Positions 36,801 to 49,900 of a DNA stretch of 64,000 nt are shown piece by piece. Numbering within the stretch: the first letter of the stretch is position 1; each line of letters starts with the position of its first letter. The notes under the pieces were generated by a model, which was not told where the DNA came from, searched no databases, and was given only the letters and a program-made list of their open reading frames with translations. The position numbers and the translations under genes are program-made. The DNA is taken from positions 2,842,501-2,906,500 of the forward strand of contig JAKNDB010000079.1 of the NCBI GenBank assembly GCA_024305405.1. Reading direction: 5' to 3'. Source of the stretch: Dirofilaria immitis. Its lineage: Eukaryota; Nematoda; Chromadorea; Rhabditida; Onchocercidae.

Positions 36801-39800
36801 ATTCTATTTGATAAATGTCACTAACTGTTTCGTCGTATAATACATTTAACAAATTATTGAAATCGTCTAAAATTGATAGATGAAAAATTAATTGATAACA
36901 AGTTCTTATCATCAATATTAAGCAAAAATTGGGAATCAAAGAACAGCAATGTTGTTTCCTTTTGTAATTGAATAATATGATTTATCATACAAACTTTAGC
37001 AGCAAAACTTTTTCAGCTCAAGTTGTTTCATCAATTTTCAAATTTTACATTTCACTAATAAATAGTATACTGAATGAAGAGGCTTGTAAGAAAATTTGAA
37101 ATAATCTGAAACGATTTGAAATATTTCATTTATTTTTATCTTCAAATAATCGAAAATATTATCACCAATGCATCGTCTTCTTTCTCGAGAAATGATAATT
37201 TTAGCTTTCTTTAATTTTGATAAAATTAAAAATGAAAAACGAATTATTTCTATGATATCAAAAGAAATGATTGATAAAAATTATTTTTGCTTATTAAAAC
37301 TACAAATAATTCAATTAATTTTATAATCTAATCAAATTATATTCAATGTTTATAAAATTTAGCTAAAAAAAAGCTTGATATAAGTTTATTTAAACATTTC
37401 AATTAAAGATAATTAAAAATTATTATTTCAATTTTTGCTTGTTTGTTTATTTTAAATTTAAAATTGAAATTATGGTTTCTAATTTTATTCATGAAATTTT
37501 TTATTTTTTATATTTCAATCTAGGACTCTTCTCAAGTTTGTTTTTCCTGATTGAGTGGGTTCGTTCTTTTCATTATTTAGGCCTTAGGCTCGTACATCGG
37601 TCCTGTTATTTTGTTAGCTAATTTTTCGTCCCTATGTTTTCGTATTTTTACGCCTAGGCAAGTTGTTGATAGATTTTTCTTTTTTTTTTTTTAAGTATTT
37701 TCTAAATTGGTAATATTTTTTCTCATTAATTGAATTTTCAATGAAATAAATAGCATAAACTTGTCATGTTAATACTAACTATTATTAAATTAATTGCTTA
37801 CTTATTTACCATTATAAATTTAAATTTTAATTTAATTTAAATTAAATATTATTGATGAATATTATATTTTCTATCATAATAATTGAATATATTTGCAAGA
37901 AAAAATATTCTTCCTCTGCATTATTACTTTATCCTTCGTAAATACAATACTTAATTACTTAAAATTAAGAAATTCGATTTGTTATGCTTGCAAAGGCATT
38001 TTTATTGAATTTATGTTACATTAGCATTTTTATTATTAAATGCCCGAAATATATAAAATATTTCTGATTTTATTTTAATTTCAAATATTTTTCTAATATA
38101 TTAATTAATTATTAACTTTTTAAATATTAATAATTTTAATTTTTCAATTAAATTTTATAAATTTAAATTTCTTTATAAATGAAAAAAAGTTAAGTTATTA
38201 GATTTAATTTATTAACAGCGAAAACAATATTATAATTAATAGAAATGTACTTATATTTGAATTTGAAAAATTAATTTTTAATCCTTAACAATCATTATCC
38301 AAATTTCATTTTTGCTTTTTTTTGTTTTCTTTCTACGTTTATAGCCGGAATTTCGGAAGATTCTGATTATACATCCGATGTATCATTTCCTGTGCATCAT
38401 CCAAATAGTTCGGTACATCAATGGTATAGTCATTTACATCAAAATAAGCGACATTCTCGACAAAGTGATAAGAATCTTTTACAATTTGAACAGGTAATTC
38501 GAGAAATACCTCAATAACTTAAATGCTAAATATATTAGCATTTTGCTTTTTATTAACTTTAAATTATTTATAATCTCAAGAATAAGGGACTTATTTGATA
38601 GTAAATTTATTTAATTATTAATTAAATTATAATTATTCAAATTTATGATTAAAGAATTTTATTTTGAAAAAAATTAAAAAAGATTATTTAAACCAAAAAA
38701 AAAGAAATTGCATTTTTTCGCAATAGATAACATCACGAACTTATTAACTTATTTATCAATTAATCAATATACCTTGTTGGATAAAAGGAGAGAAATAGTC
38801 TACGAATTAATTAATCAATATTTCGCAGAGGACAGGATTAATAATACTGCTATATGGTGATCTAACAATTAATTCATTTATCCATTTATTTACAAATTTG
38901 TAAATTATCATCTTATCAATAAATGATTAATTTTAATTTATCAATATTTTTTTACATTAATATAATAGCAATTTTTAAAAAAAAAAAAATAAAACAATAT
39001 TAAATAAAATATAAATTTGACTATGAATGAAAAGGGAAAAAAATAAGCATTAATGATAAATTATCCCATGAACAGATATTGCAGGCAAGTTATGAAGATG
39101 ATAATGAATCAACTTATCAACAACATTATGCAAATGATAATGAAAACAATGAACAAGCACAAAAATCAAGTTTGTATTGATTTATTCGAAATTAAATTAA
39201 TTATTGATTAAAATAAATAATCGAAAAAAAATTATCAAAACAAAAATAAAATTTTAAATTATTTTATTTATAAAATATAATAGTGATCAATTATTTATGA
39301 ATAAAAATAATTCTCCTGAAAGGAAAATATTAATCAATTATTGATTGAAAATTTATTGATTAAAATAAAAATAATTGAAATGATTGATTAGTGTTTAAAT
39401 GATAATTAATTATCATTGATAAAAATAAAAAGAAATGGAGAATTTTATAAGATGAAAGTAAATAAATCAAATTTCTCAATTTACAAATGATTATTTATTT
39501 ACATATTTTCTTTTATCAAATATTTTGCATTTAAAAAGTTTTTCATCTTTTCCTTAATCTTTAAATCTTTATAAATGAATACCTCTCTCTCTTTCACTCT
39601 CTCTCTCCCTGTCTCTCTCTTTGTTTTTCCTTCATTTCTCTTGCTCTCTCTTCCGGTGAGATTTCTTCAATTATTTTAATTCTCAAACATCCCACTATTA
39701 TCATCGATTTAAACAACAATTCATTCATGCATTTTAATTATTTCGTTTCTTTCTTATCCGCTCATTTGTTCTGATTTTAATTATTTCTCAATTATTAATT

Positions 39801-42800
39801 TATACTTGCAAATGATGGAAAACTAGCTTTTCAAATTTCTCATTATCATTATCATTATCATTATCATTTATTATCATTATCACCATTTATTATCATTATC
39901 ATCATCTATTATCATTATTATTATTTATCTATTATTAGAAGGTTTTTTTTCCTCTCTTCTCATTTTAATCTTCACATTCATTTTCTCTATTTGCTGCTTT
40001 TTTCTTTCGTTAAAATTTTCAGGAAACGAAAAATTTTTCTTTTTCATTTTTTTTTCCCTTTTTCTTCTGATTTTCCCATTTAAAATTATCATTTCCTATT
40101 ACCATCAAATCATTTCTATTTCTTTTTTTTCCTCATAATAATTTAAAAATGAAAAAAAAAGAAAAACATACATCACTGAGCCAATTATTCCCAACGGTGT
40201 CACTTTTTTCGCTTTTCCTCCTTCCCTTATTTGTCAATTAGTTTTTAATTGTTGTGAAGTGCTTGCTTTATGCATATCTATGTATCCATATGTATGTGTA
40301 TGTATGTGTGTATGTGTATGTGTATGTGTGATGTATGTGTGTGTATGTGTATGTGTATGTGTGTATATGTATGTATGTATGTGTATGTGTGTGTATGTAT
40401 CTACGAATATTTAAAATATTTAAATTGATTATGAGTATCACTGAAAATAATAATTTTAACTTTTTCTTTTCTCATTTTAATTAGAAATCAAAATTTGAAA
40501 TTAAATAATAATTTATTCATTTCATTCGATTCCATCTTTACTTTTAATATAAATTACAATTTGATTTGATATTTTATTATTTTATTTAAACAAATAAAAT
40601 TTAAATATTTTATTTAAATTAAAATTCTATTTGATAGAAGCAAAATTTATATTAAATAAAATTGTTAATTTATAATTTTACTTTCTTTTCAATTTTTCCA
40701 TTTTTCCATTTTTCTTTTTTCTTTTGTTTCAAATATAAAATGAAAGAAATCGAAAGTTTAAAATTTTATTAATTAATTAATTATTAATTGTAAAATATTA
40801 GAAAAAAAATTTTGAATTCTTTTTTTTCTTTTTTTTTATTTAATTTTACTAAATGTAATGTATTATAAATAACTATGCTAAAAAAAAAAAGCTTTCATTT
40901 TATTGATGATTTCAATTTTAATTTAATTGCTAATTACGTCATCATTATCAGATAAGATGATAATTTTTTTTGCATATTTAGTTGAATATTATGAAGATAT
41001 GTTGGGATATTCAACGGAAACAAGTGCATCAACATCACGTCATCAATATTCACGTGAAATTGTAAGACAAGATTCAATGTTGCATAATGCTTATAATATT
41101 GAAAATAATATCGATGAATATGAACATCCGGAAATAAGCCGAAATAGGTTGTTATTTATATTATCTTATCCATGTTAATCCTAATACCGGAAAAATCTGT
41201 TAAATTATCATAATGATGATGAATCATAATGATAATGAATAATAATGATAATGAATCATAATGATAATGAATGCAATTTTTTTATTTTATATTTTCTTAA
41301 GTCAGTGATTTTTTCTATATAAAGATCTAACTGAAATATTATTTTAAAATTTCATCCATAGTTTGTTACAAATGAATAGTTCTTATTAATTAAAACTAAC
41401 AATTAATGTTAATCATTGATTATAGATATGATAACGAATATCATAATGCACAATATTATGATATAAGTGAACATCCTGATGAATATTTTTATCCTAGTAC
41501 TTCCGCTGAGCATTATCAAAGTGATGAGTATCATAATGATAATGAATTAAGGTAAGAGAATTATTCTTTACAGTTTTAACATATATTTCGTATGCTTCTT
41601 TCAAAATTAAAATTTTCCATAAAACAACCAGAAATACAATTGATTATCAATGATATCAGTGATAATCAATTATTATATTACAATACTTGCAATAGCAGTT
41701 ATTTAACTTTTTCTTTTCTTTACATCAGCAACAATATGCGTTGTTTTTACGCTTATCAAAATCAACGCAATTGAAATTAACGCTTTAAGAAATATTTCAA
41801 ATATATTGTCTGTTTTAATATTGAATACTATAAAAATTTTCATTAACAAAAATTTAAAATATATTTGACGTTAAACGTGGAATTAGACGTAAAAATACGT
41901 TGATAGATGAAGCAAAGGATGAAAAAGAAACAATAAGATAGACAAAATATTCGAAAATAATTACATTTCATATTTATAATTTTCAAATCTTTTAATTTGT
42001 AGTTGAGTAGTTTTATTTTTTTTACGAGAAATTTCTCGAGATTAACATTTTTTTCTCAACTAACTTCCTATAGTTATTTTATATTTTTTCCCCTCTCTCA
42101 CCTTCTCTCTATTCTTTTTTTTTAGCTAATATAAGATAATGATAATTGATAAAGAAAAAGAAATATTGTTTTAAAATGATATCAGACATGTCACAAATTT
42201 GATCATTTATCATTTTATCGCATTCAAATATTTATCAGTATACATTTTGATCTAAATTATTAATTAATTGATTGATTTTTTTGAATGTACATTTTAATCT
42301 AAATTATTGATTGATTTTATACATTTTAATATAAATTATTGATTGATTTTGTACATTTTAATCTAAATTATTGATTACGAAAGATGAAATCATAAGTTAT
42401 TATTTATATTATCATTATCTTCTTAAATACTAAATCATTTCTAACCTTTACGAGCAATTTAATTTTAGCAATATGAAATTTTTTTTTGTTAAAGCATGAG
42501 AAAATGATGATAAATTGTGTAATAAAGTTATCTTTAATAATAAATTATGAATTATATATTGTGCAATTTAATCAGTGATAATAAATTGATAATTATAAAA
42601 ATTAGTTATAGCTATAAAAATAATGATTAATAATTATATAATTATTAATAATTGCATAGGTTACTCAAAATCTTTTTTTTTTTTCAAGAGAACAATGGAC
42701 TGATAAAGAAAATTTGGATTGGACCGAAGAGCAAGAACCGTTATCATATAATAGTCGACCTAAATTAACACATTCAACAATGTTCGCAATGAGAAGGTTG

Positions 42801-43107
42801 GAAAAATAAAAATTTAAATTTTCATAAATTCTAAATTTTATTTATGAAATTTTCAACTTTAAATTTCCCGTTGAAATAATCAATTTTGTATATAATTTTG
42901 ATAATTAAGCTATCAACAATTATGCTATTTAAATTTATTTAACTATTAATCTATCATCAATTGAAATAATAATTATTTGTTGAACAATTATATTTAAAGA
43001 ATTTAAATTTAAGAAAAAAATTTTTTTCTTAATAAAAATTTATCACGCTTATGAAGGCATTATCATGATAATGATGATGATGATGATGATGATGATGGTG
43101 GTGATGC

Positions 43108-43142
<35 letters not shown>

Positions 43143-43911
43143 TTGATGATGATGAGATATGGCATGATTATTCATCAATTACACAGTAAGTGAATATTCA
43201 TCTTATCATATTTTCATTTTTTATTTAAAATTTAAAATTTAATTGTAATTATTAAAATACGAAACTTTATTAGTGTAATTGATATAAATCTTGATTATGT
43301 TTATCATCTCATTTTTTTTTAGCATTATCTTTCCAATTTTCTTTTTTGTGATTAAAAATCAATATTGCTATATTTAATCATTGTAATAGAAAATGGGCAT
43401 ATATTTCTGTTTTTCTTTCCAAATAATAAGCAATTTTTTATATTTATTTTTCATTGAAAATTTTAAAATTTTACATTAATAATTAGCAGGAATAAATCTC
43501 CTACAACAACAATAAGTCAATACGATATGCCACCATCAGAATCATTGAATCGTATAGAAACGATGGTATATGATCATCTGAAAGAATCAGATGATCATAT
43601 ACAATCATCTTTAATGGACAATCTATTCAACTACCCAATGGTTCCATTAATCTTTTACATAATGCGAACTATGACCTTAATAATAAGCAATATTGCTCAT
43701 TAGAAAAGTAAGTATATTATTATTATTATTTGAATTATATGAAAGTATAGATAGTTGCAATAATAAAAATAGCAATTATTGATTTTTAAATGTTTTAAAT
43801 TTTCTATAAAATAATTTGGCAAATAATTGATAATTTTTTTTTTTGTTTTTCTTGTAATAATTTATTTTACATTTATTTCTCTCTTGCTCTTTCTCTCTGT
43901 CTCTCTCTTTG

Positions 43912-43962
<51 letters not shown>

Positions 43963-46900
43963 CATAGACAAAAAGCGGAAAGTATTCTCGATGAATCGCA
44001 ATGTTCGTTAGAACGTCGTAATACGCAATCAAAGACGTTAAGAGTTCAATTTACAATAGAGGATGATAAACAACCGTATGATTTTGATATAATTTATCAA
44101 AACTTAAATTATTTAAAATTTAAATGCCAATTTTGATATGACAAATTTAAATATTAATTAATATGATAATTAAGTGATAAATATATATTACCAATATTAA
44201 TATTAACAGATAATAATTCTTAGATATATATTCTTTGTATTGAAATGAAAGAATTAAATTATTTCAAAAATTAAAATATATTAAAGTTAATTCATATTAA
44301 TTATAATTTCAAATAGAACGCAAGAAAAAATTATTAAAATAAAGAAAAGATACAATGTTAATTAGGAAATTTTATTATAACAATTATAAGTATTTCGATT
44401 CTTTAATAAACTAAAATGTATATTTTGATTATTCTATTTATCACAAAATTTTTATTAGTTTTAATAAACAACGAAATGGTTTAAATTGCTATAAAATTAT
44501 ATTACATTTTTATAATTCTTTTATGATAAACATTTCAAATTATCTAATTTTTCTTATCAACAGATATTGAATAAAATTATATTCATAGTGATAAGATAAT
44601 ATATCTAAGTGAAAATTACCAATAAATAAATTTCTAATTAGTAATTATTAATTTTATCTGCAAATTATTCCATAATAATTTGATAAGCTCTATGAATAAG
44701 TTTCAAAAATTTTTTATTTTTTAGGACGCCTAACGAATTAACCGATGTTACCGAAATGGTATCATCGAAAAAAAATATAAAAATTTATGGCATCGAGCCT
44801 ATGAAGATGCATGTCAATCGTTAGGAATTAAGGTTATCTTTTTTTTTTTCTTGTTTTTATTCAAGATTGCCTATTTTTGATTCGAAATATCTCGAGATTT
44901 TCCATCATGAACAATCAATATGTCGGGATTTCAATTTATCAAATAATTGCATGCAATTTTAATCAGAGAGATAATAAATTAAATTGCTTAAATAATAATA
45001 TTTCTTGAGAAAATATATGAGATCAATAAATTGTGACAATAATAATATTTCTTGAGAAAATATATGAGACCAATAAAAAAATTTAATCAGAGAGATAATA
45101 AATTAAATTGCTAATTTAGTGTTATTTAACTTTAGCATATAGAATATGCGTATTTTGTTGTTGCATGAAAAGTTTTATAAAAAGTTTTGCTGAATAAGAG
45201 TCAACATTTTATTGATTATTTTAAATTAAAATAAAATTAAACAAAAATAAACAAATTCTGGCGCTATAAACTGATGGATATATGCTTATTAAAAGTTCTC
45301 AAAACTTTATCAAATATAATCTCGAAGAAATAAAAACGATCAGTTTAAATTATCTTTATTTCTTCCTAAGTAATCATTATCTTTTAAAAATGATAATTTA
45401 TGAAATATTTCTTTTCCTTTAAAAATTCATTGCAATTAATATATTATCCCAAACATTTTTTTGTTTACATAATTTGATTATCACAATTTAATTTTTAAAT
45501 ATTTGAAAGAAAGATTTACATTTTCTTTCTCATATTTAATTAATTATTACTATCAGGTAAAAATACATACCTGTAAATATTATATGATAAGTTTAATTGT
45601 GCATAACTATTATACATTCATCTTTGTTTATCAATTTCGTACTTTTATTTTACGAAACATTGCAATATGTTTATATATGTATATAAATATTATTATTACT
45701 ATATATAGATATAAGTAAACATATCTATTACACGTAATATACAGGTATTTAATTTTTAATTAGTAAATTACATCATTATGCTGAATTAACATAAATTTTT
45801 CCTATCACATTTCTTCCCAATAATAATAGTAATAAACACTGATAATGATAACAGTAAACAATAATAATACTAATAGTGACAATAATAATATTTCTTGAGA
45901 AAATATAGAGATCAATAAATTGATCGAATTAATCGAAAATATTTTGCAATCAGAAATTAATTGTGAAATGAATAATTATTAAAAGTTCATAAAAATTCAA
46001 TACTATTTTGATTATTCATATTTTAATTACACACTAAATTGTTTGAATAATTTTCAAAACATAAATCGATAAAATTAAACAAAAATAATTTCAATTTTGA
46101 ATTAATTTTAAATAAAATTTATATAACATTTAATCATTGCAGTAATAATCAAACATAAAATATTTTATAGAAATTTAATTAATTTATAATTTGAAATATA
46201 ACTTCAACCATTCCAATTATTATTAAAATATTAATTCAATAATCTAATGACAATATAAGTTTTCCTTTTTTTTCTATCATAATCTCTTTACATATCATTA
46301 AATTTTATTTTTATATCAGCTTGTAATTGATAGTATTATTATTATTATTGTTATTATTGAAATCTTGAAATTTAAAAGAAGATTTTTTGAAATATCTAAT
46401 ATTTTGAAAATGACAATTTAAGAAAATAAATGATAATAATTTTGTTTGAAATTGAAAATTATCACCTTATCTTATATTTATCTTTTTAACGATAATATCA
46501 TTTTTTCATGAATATCGCAAATTAACTCTTTTATTCGATGACCTTTTATAGTTCAATCGCTTAATAAGGTCATTTTTGATATAATGATTTATTGTATCAT
46601 TGTTATCATGTTGATTATCAGCAATAATTTTTTTATTATTACTGTTACTATACTTATCACCATCATTAATGATACTATCATTACTATTATTTAGGATTAT
46701 TATATTAGATTTTTTACTTGGTTGTATTAATTCGCAAAATATTTTACAACAATTCTCGTTGACACATAACAGAGAGTGAGAAAGGAGAGAGAGAGAGAGA
46801 GAGAAAGAGGTGAAAGCGTTTATTAATTAGGAAATAAGAAAAATCCCGTATAATTGATAAGAACGATTCCAACTTTATCAGCCAATTTATTTCACAGAGA

Positions 46901-49900
46901 ATTTAGAAAATTTTAAAATTCAATCCTTTCTTATCATTGAAAAAATAAAAATGAAATTGTGAAAGATAATTTTGAAACTAAAAAAAAAAAAATATTATTT
47001 TTCTCTCCTACTCATTGCTTCCAACTTTTTCAACTTATCAATCCTTTTGCTAATACGAAATGGATATAAAAATGATTGCGATTATTATTTACTAAAAATG
47101 AAAAATTTAGAATATCATAAATATCTTTTATCAAATTTAATAATTAAATGCAATATAAATCGAACTGATATGCTAAAATGATAAAAAAAAGTCAAATTAA
47201 ATTTGGTTATATAAATATTTTAAAATTAACTATTTTAAAGAATTAGTAATTAAATTAAATATTAAATGATTAAGTATTAGAGAAATGGGATGGAAATGAT
47301 GGAAAAAAGAAATGTTTTATTATATTTATTATTTGCTTTTAATTACAATTCTATTTTTATATATTTAATTATATAATTAAATATTTTATTGCAAAAAAAA
47401 ATAATTCCATTAAAATGTTAAAAATATTTTTTGATAAAAAGAAGAAAATAAGTGCTAAAATATAAATATATATGAAAAATAGGAAAATATTTTTTTTTTT
47501 TTATTTGAATCATTTCAAATTGTTTGGATTCTGATTTCAATTTTCAGAATTAATTTTGTTAATGCATTAGATGCACGCTGCGAAGAATCATATTTCATTT
47601 TCATTCTTATCATATTCTCTAATTTTAAACTTATGCTAAAATATTCTAAGATAACTTATTTGTTTCGAATATAATTTTCAAAATTTCTCAAACTTTAAAC
47701 TTCCGCTTAATTCTCTTCGTAACAATAATTTATAGATTATTGACGAAGTAAAAGTTGGCAATTATTCTAATCATTTAATTTATCATGATAATTTTGACTT
47801 AAATTATCATAGATTAAATATTGAATCATCTAAACAGCATTTCAATCTATATGTGTTTCTTAAATCAATATCATGCAACATTCTTTGATTTGTTTGTTGA
47901 GAAATCTTTGAAAATTATTTTTTTATTATTTGAAATTTAATTTACAATTATTTAAAATTGAAATAATCAAATAAAATTGGAAATTAATTATTCCTTTTAT
48001 TTTTTATTAATATATATTTATATTATTTCTATAACGAAGCATAAGGAATGATTTTGGATAAATTAAATATCCAATTAAATAATTATTTCTTTTTGAATTC
48101 AAAATAATTTCTTTTGAATTAAATATTTTTTCTCGGCATATTTTAAAAAGGAATTTGAATTTTTAAATAGTTTAAAGTAAACACAAAATTTAAGTTAAAA
48201 GTTTAGTATCGAAAGTTTTAGGATCGAAATGAAGTAATGGTAGCCAAGAGTTTGGATAAAAGATAATGGCAGCTAAAACTTTAGGCTAAAAAAAAAAAAA
48301 TGAAATAATAGCTAGAAAAAGGCTACTGTGAATAGAAGAAATTATCATTTATCAAATTTCGAGAATTAAAATTTTATTGTTTAAACGAATTGTTGTTTAT
48401 TTTCACAACTTTTGGCTGGGAACTAGTAAGTAACAAATCTTTTTAACGCCTTTTGAAATTGCCCTTTTTTTATTGGCTTATTTTAAGATAGCCAAGACTT
48501 TTTTAAGGCATTTATATTTAAAAGCTAACGCTATCTGACTGTTATTTTAAATGCTTAAATATTTTGCATAACTTTTTTTTTGAAATTTGCTTTCGATGTT
48601 TTTCAGTTTTTTTGGTACATTTTTTTCATTGATATATTATAGTTTGATTTATGAGAATTTGACATTTTTAAAATTTAAAAATCTTTTCTTACTACTTTTT
48701 CGTTCTCTTTTTTCATCCAATCATTCATTTGGGAAGAAAAGTTTCAATTTTCAACTTAGAAACAAAAACTTTTTTAAGGCTTAATTTTTTCTTTCAATAA
48801 TATTTGATAGTATTTAAATTTAAATTTTAAATAAGAATTTATAAACTTTCGAATAAATAAAATTGAGAAATTTAAATGATAGAAAAAGCTGATTTTTTTT
48901 TGATAACACGAACGTTTTATATCAGTATCATTTATCAGATTCCTTATGTAATATATATATTTTTGTATATATATATATATATCGTCATGTATATTGATAT
49001 TATTGGCAATATTATACACGAAATAATAAGAGAATCAAATGATAATCAATTCGATTTGATTATTAATTTAAATTTTTTTGAATGCATTATCCATTTAATT
49101 TTTATTTTCAAAAAACTTTTGAATATCAATTAAAACTTTAGTAGTTAAATAACACTTTTTATCCATAACATTGTTAAATCAGAATTTGAATACTTAAATA
49201 GGAATTTCTATCATAGTACTGTATATCCATTTAAAACAAACCTAACAGTATCGAAAATTTCAGGCTTATCTCTTTCCTGCATTTTCATCCTTTCACGAAT
49301 TACTGCCATTAGATTCTGTGTTCGATTCCCTTCACCATGTTTTGAGCTTTTCTCAGCTGCTCCTAAAATGAATAATCTTTTTTTTCTTTAAAGTTATTAA
49401 TTTACCTAACTGAGAAATGAACTAATCTGAAATCATCGAAATAATTAAAATAAAATTTAAGTAAAGAAAAGGCATAATTTGTATAAAATTCTTTGCCAAT
49501 AATCAACGATTAATTTTTCCACTGTTTACTTTATCATTAACTCATATAATAATATTCATTCTTCAAACTTTATAAGAATCAAAAAAAAAAAAAAACAAAT
49601 AATTACTTTGTAAACAATCGGCACTTAATAGATCGCGACATTTGTCGTGAAATTTCGACATTGTTGTGAAGTCGCAACATTTGTCGTAAACTTTAACGCA
49701 ATCTAATTAATAAATTAAGCAATTTTACGCAACTCTCATTTTGATTCTTTAATATTATGCTTTAATTCCTATGTATAAATTATCTATTTTTTTGGTATTT
49801 GACTAAATGAATTTATTCTCAATCGATCAATCGATAATTGTTTATATTTAAAATCATTACGATTACATTCTTTAAAAGTCAATTTTCTTTTCTTTTCTAT

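Noticed and set aside
37439..37621. [15 protein letters not shown]... with more balanced 3' half
   Set aside because: No recognisable domain, no supporting splice sites or phase match to unc-13 exons 7 and 8.
43909..44136. Terminal exon of a short UNC-13 form ending at 44134-44136
   Set aside because: Residues after QP are low complexity, and the phase-2 donor GTATGA joins correctly to exon 16; read-through is less likely.
49181..49655. A second, antisense C1-domain gene
   Set aside because: Only half a C1 exon and one linker exon are copied, with no upstream or downstream exons on that strand; it is a partial duplication.
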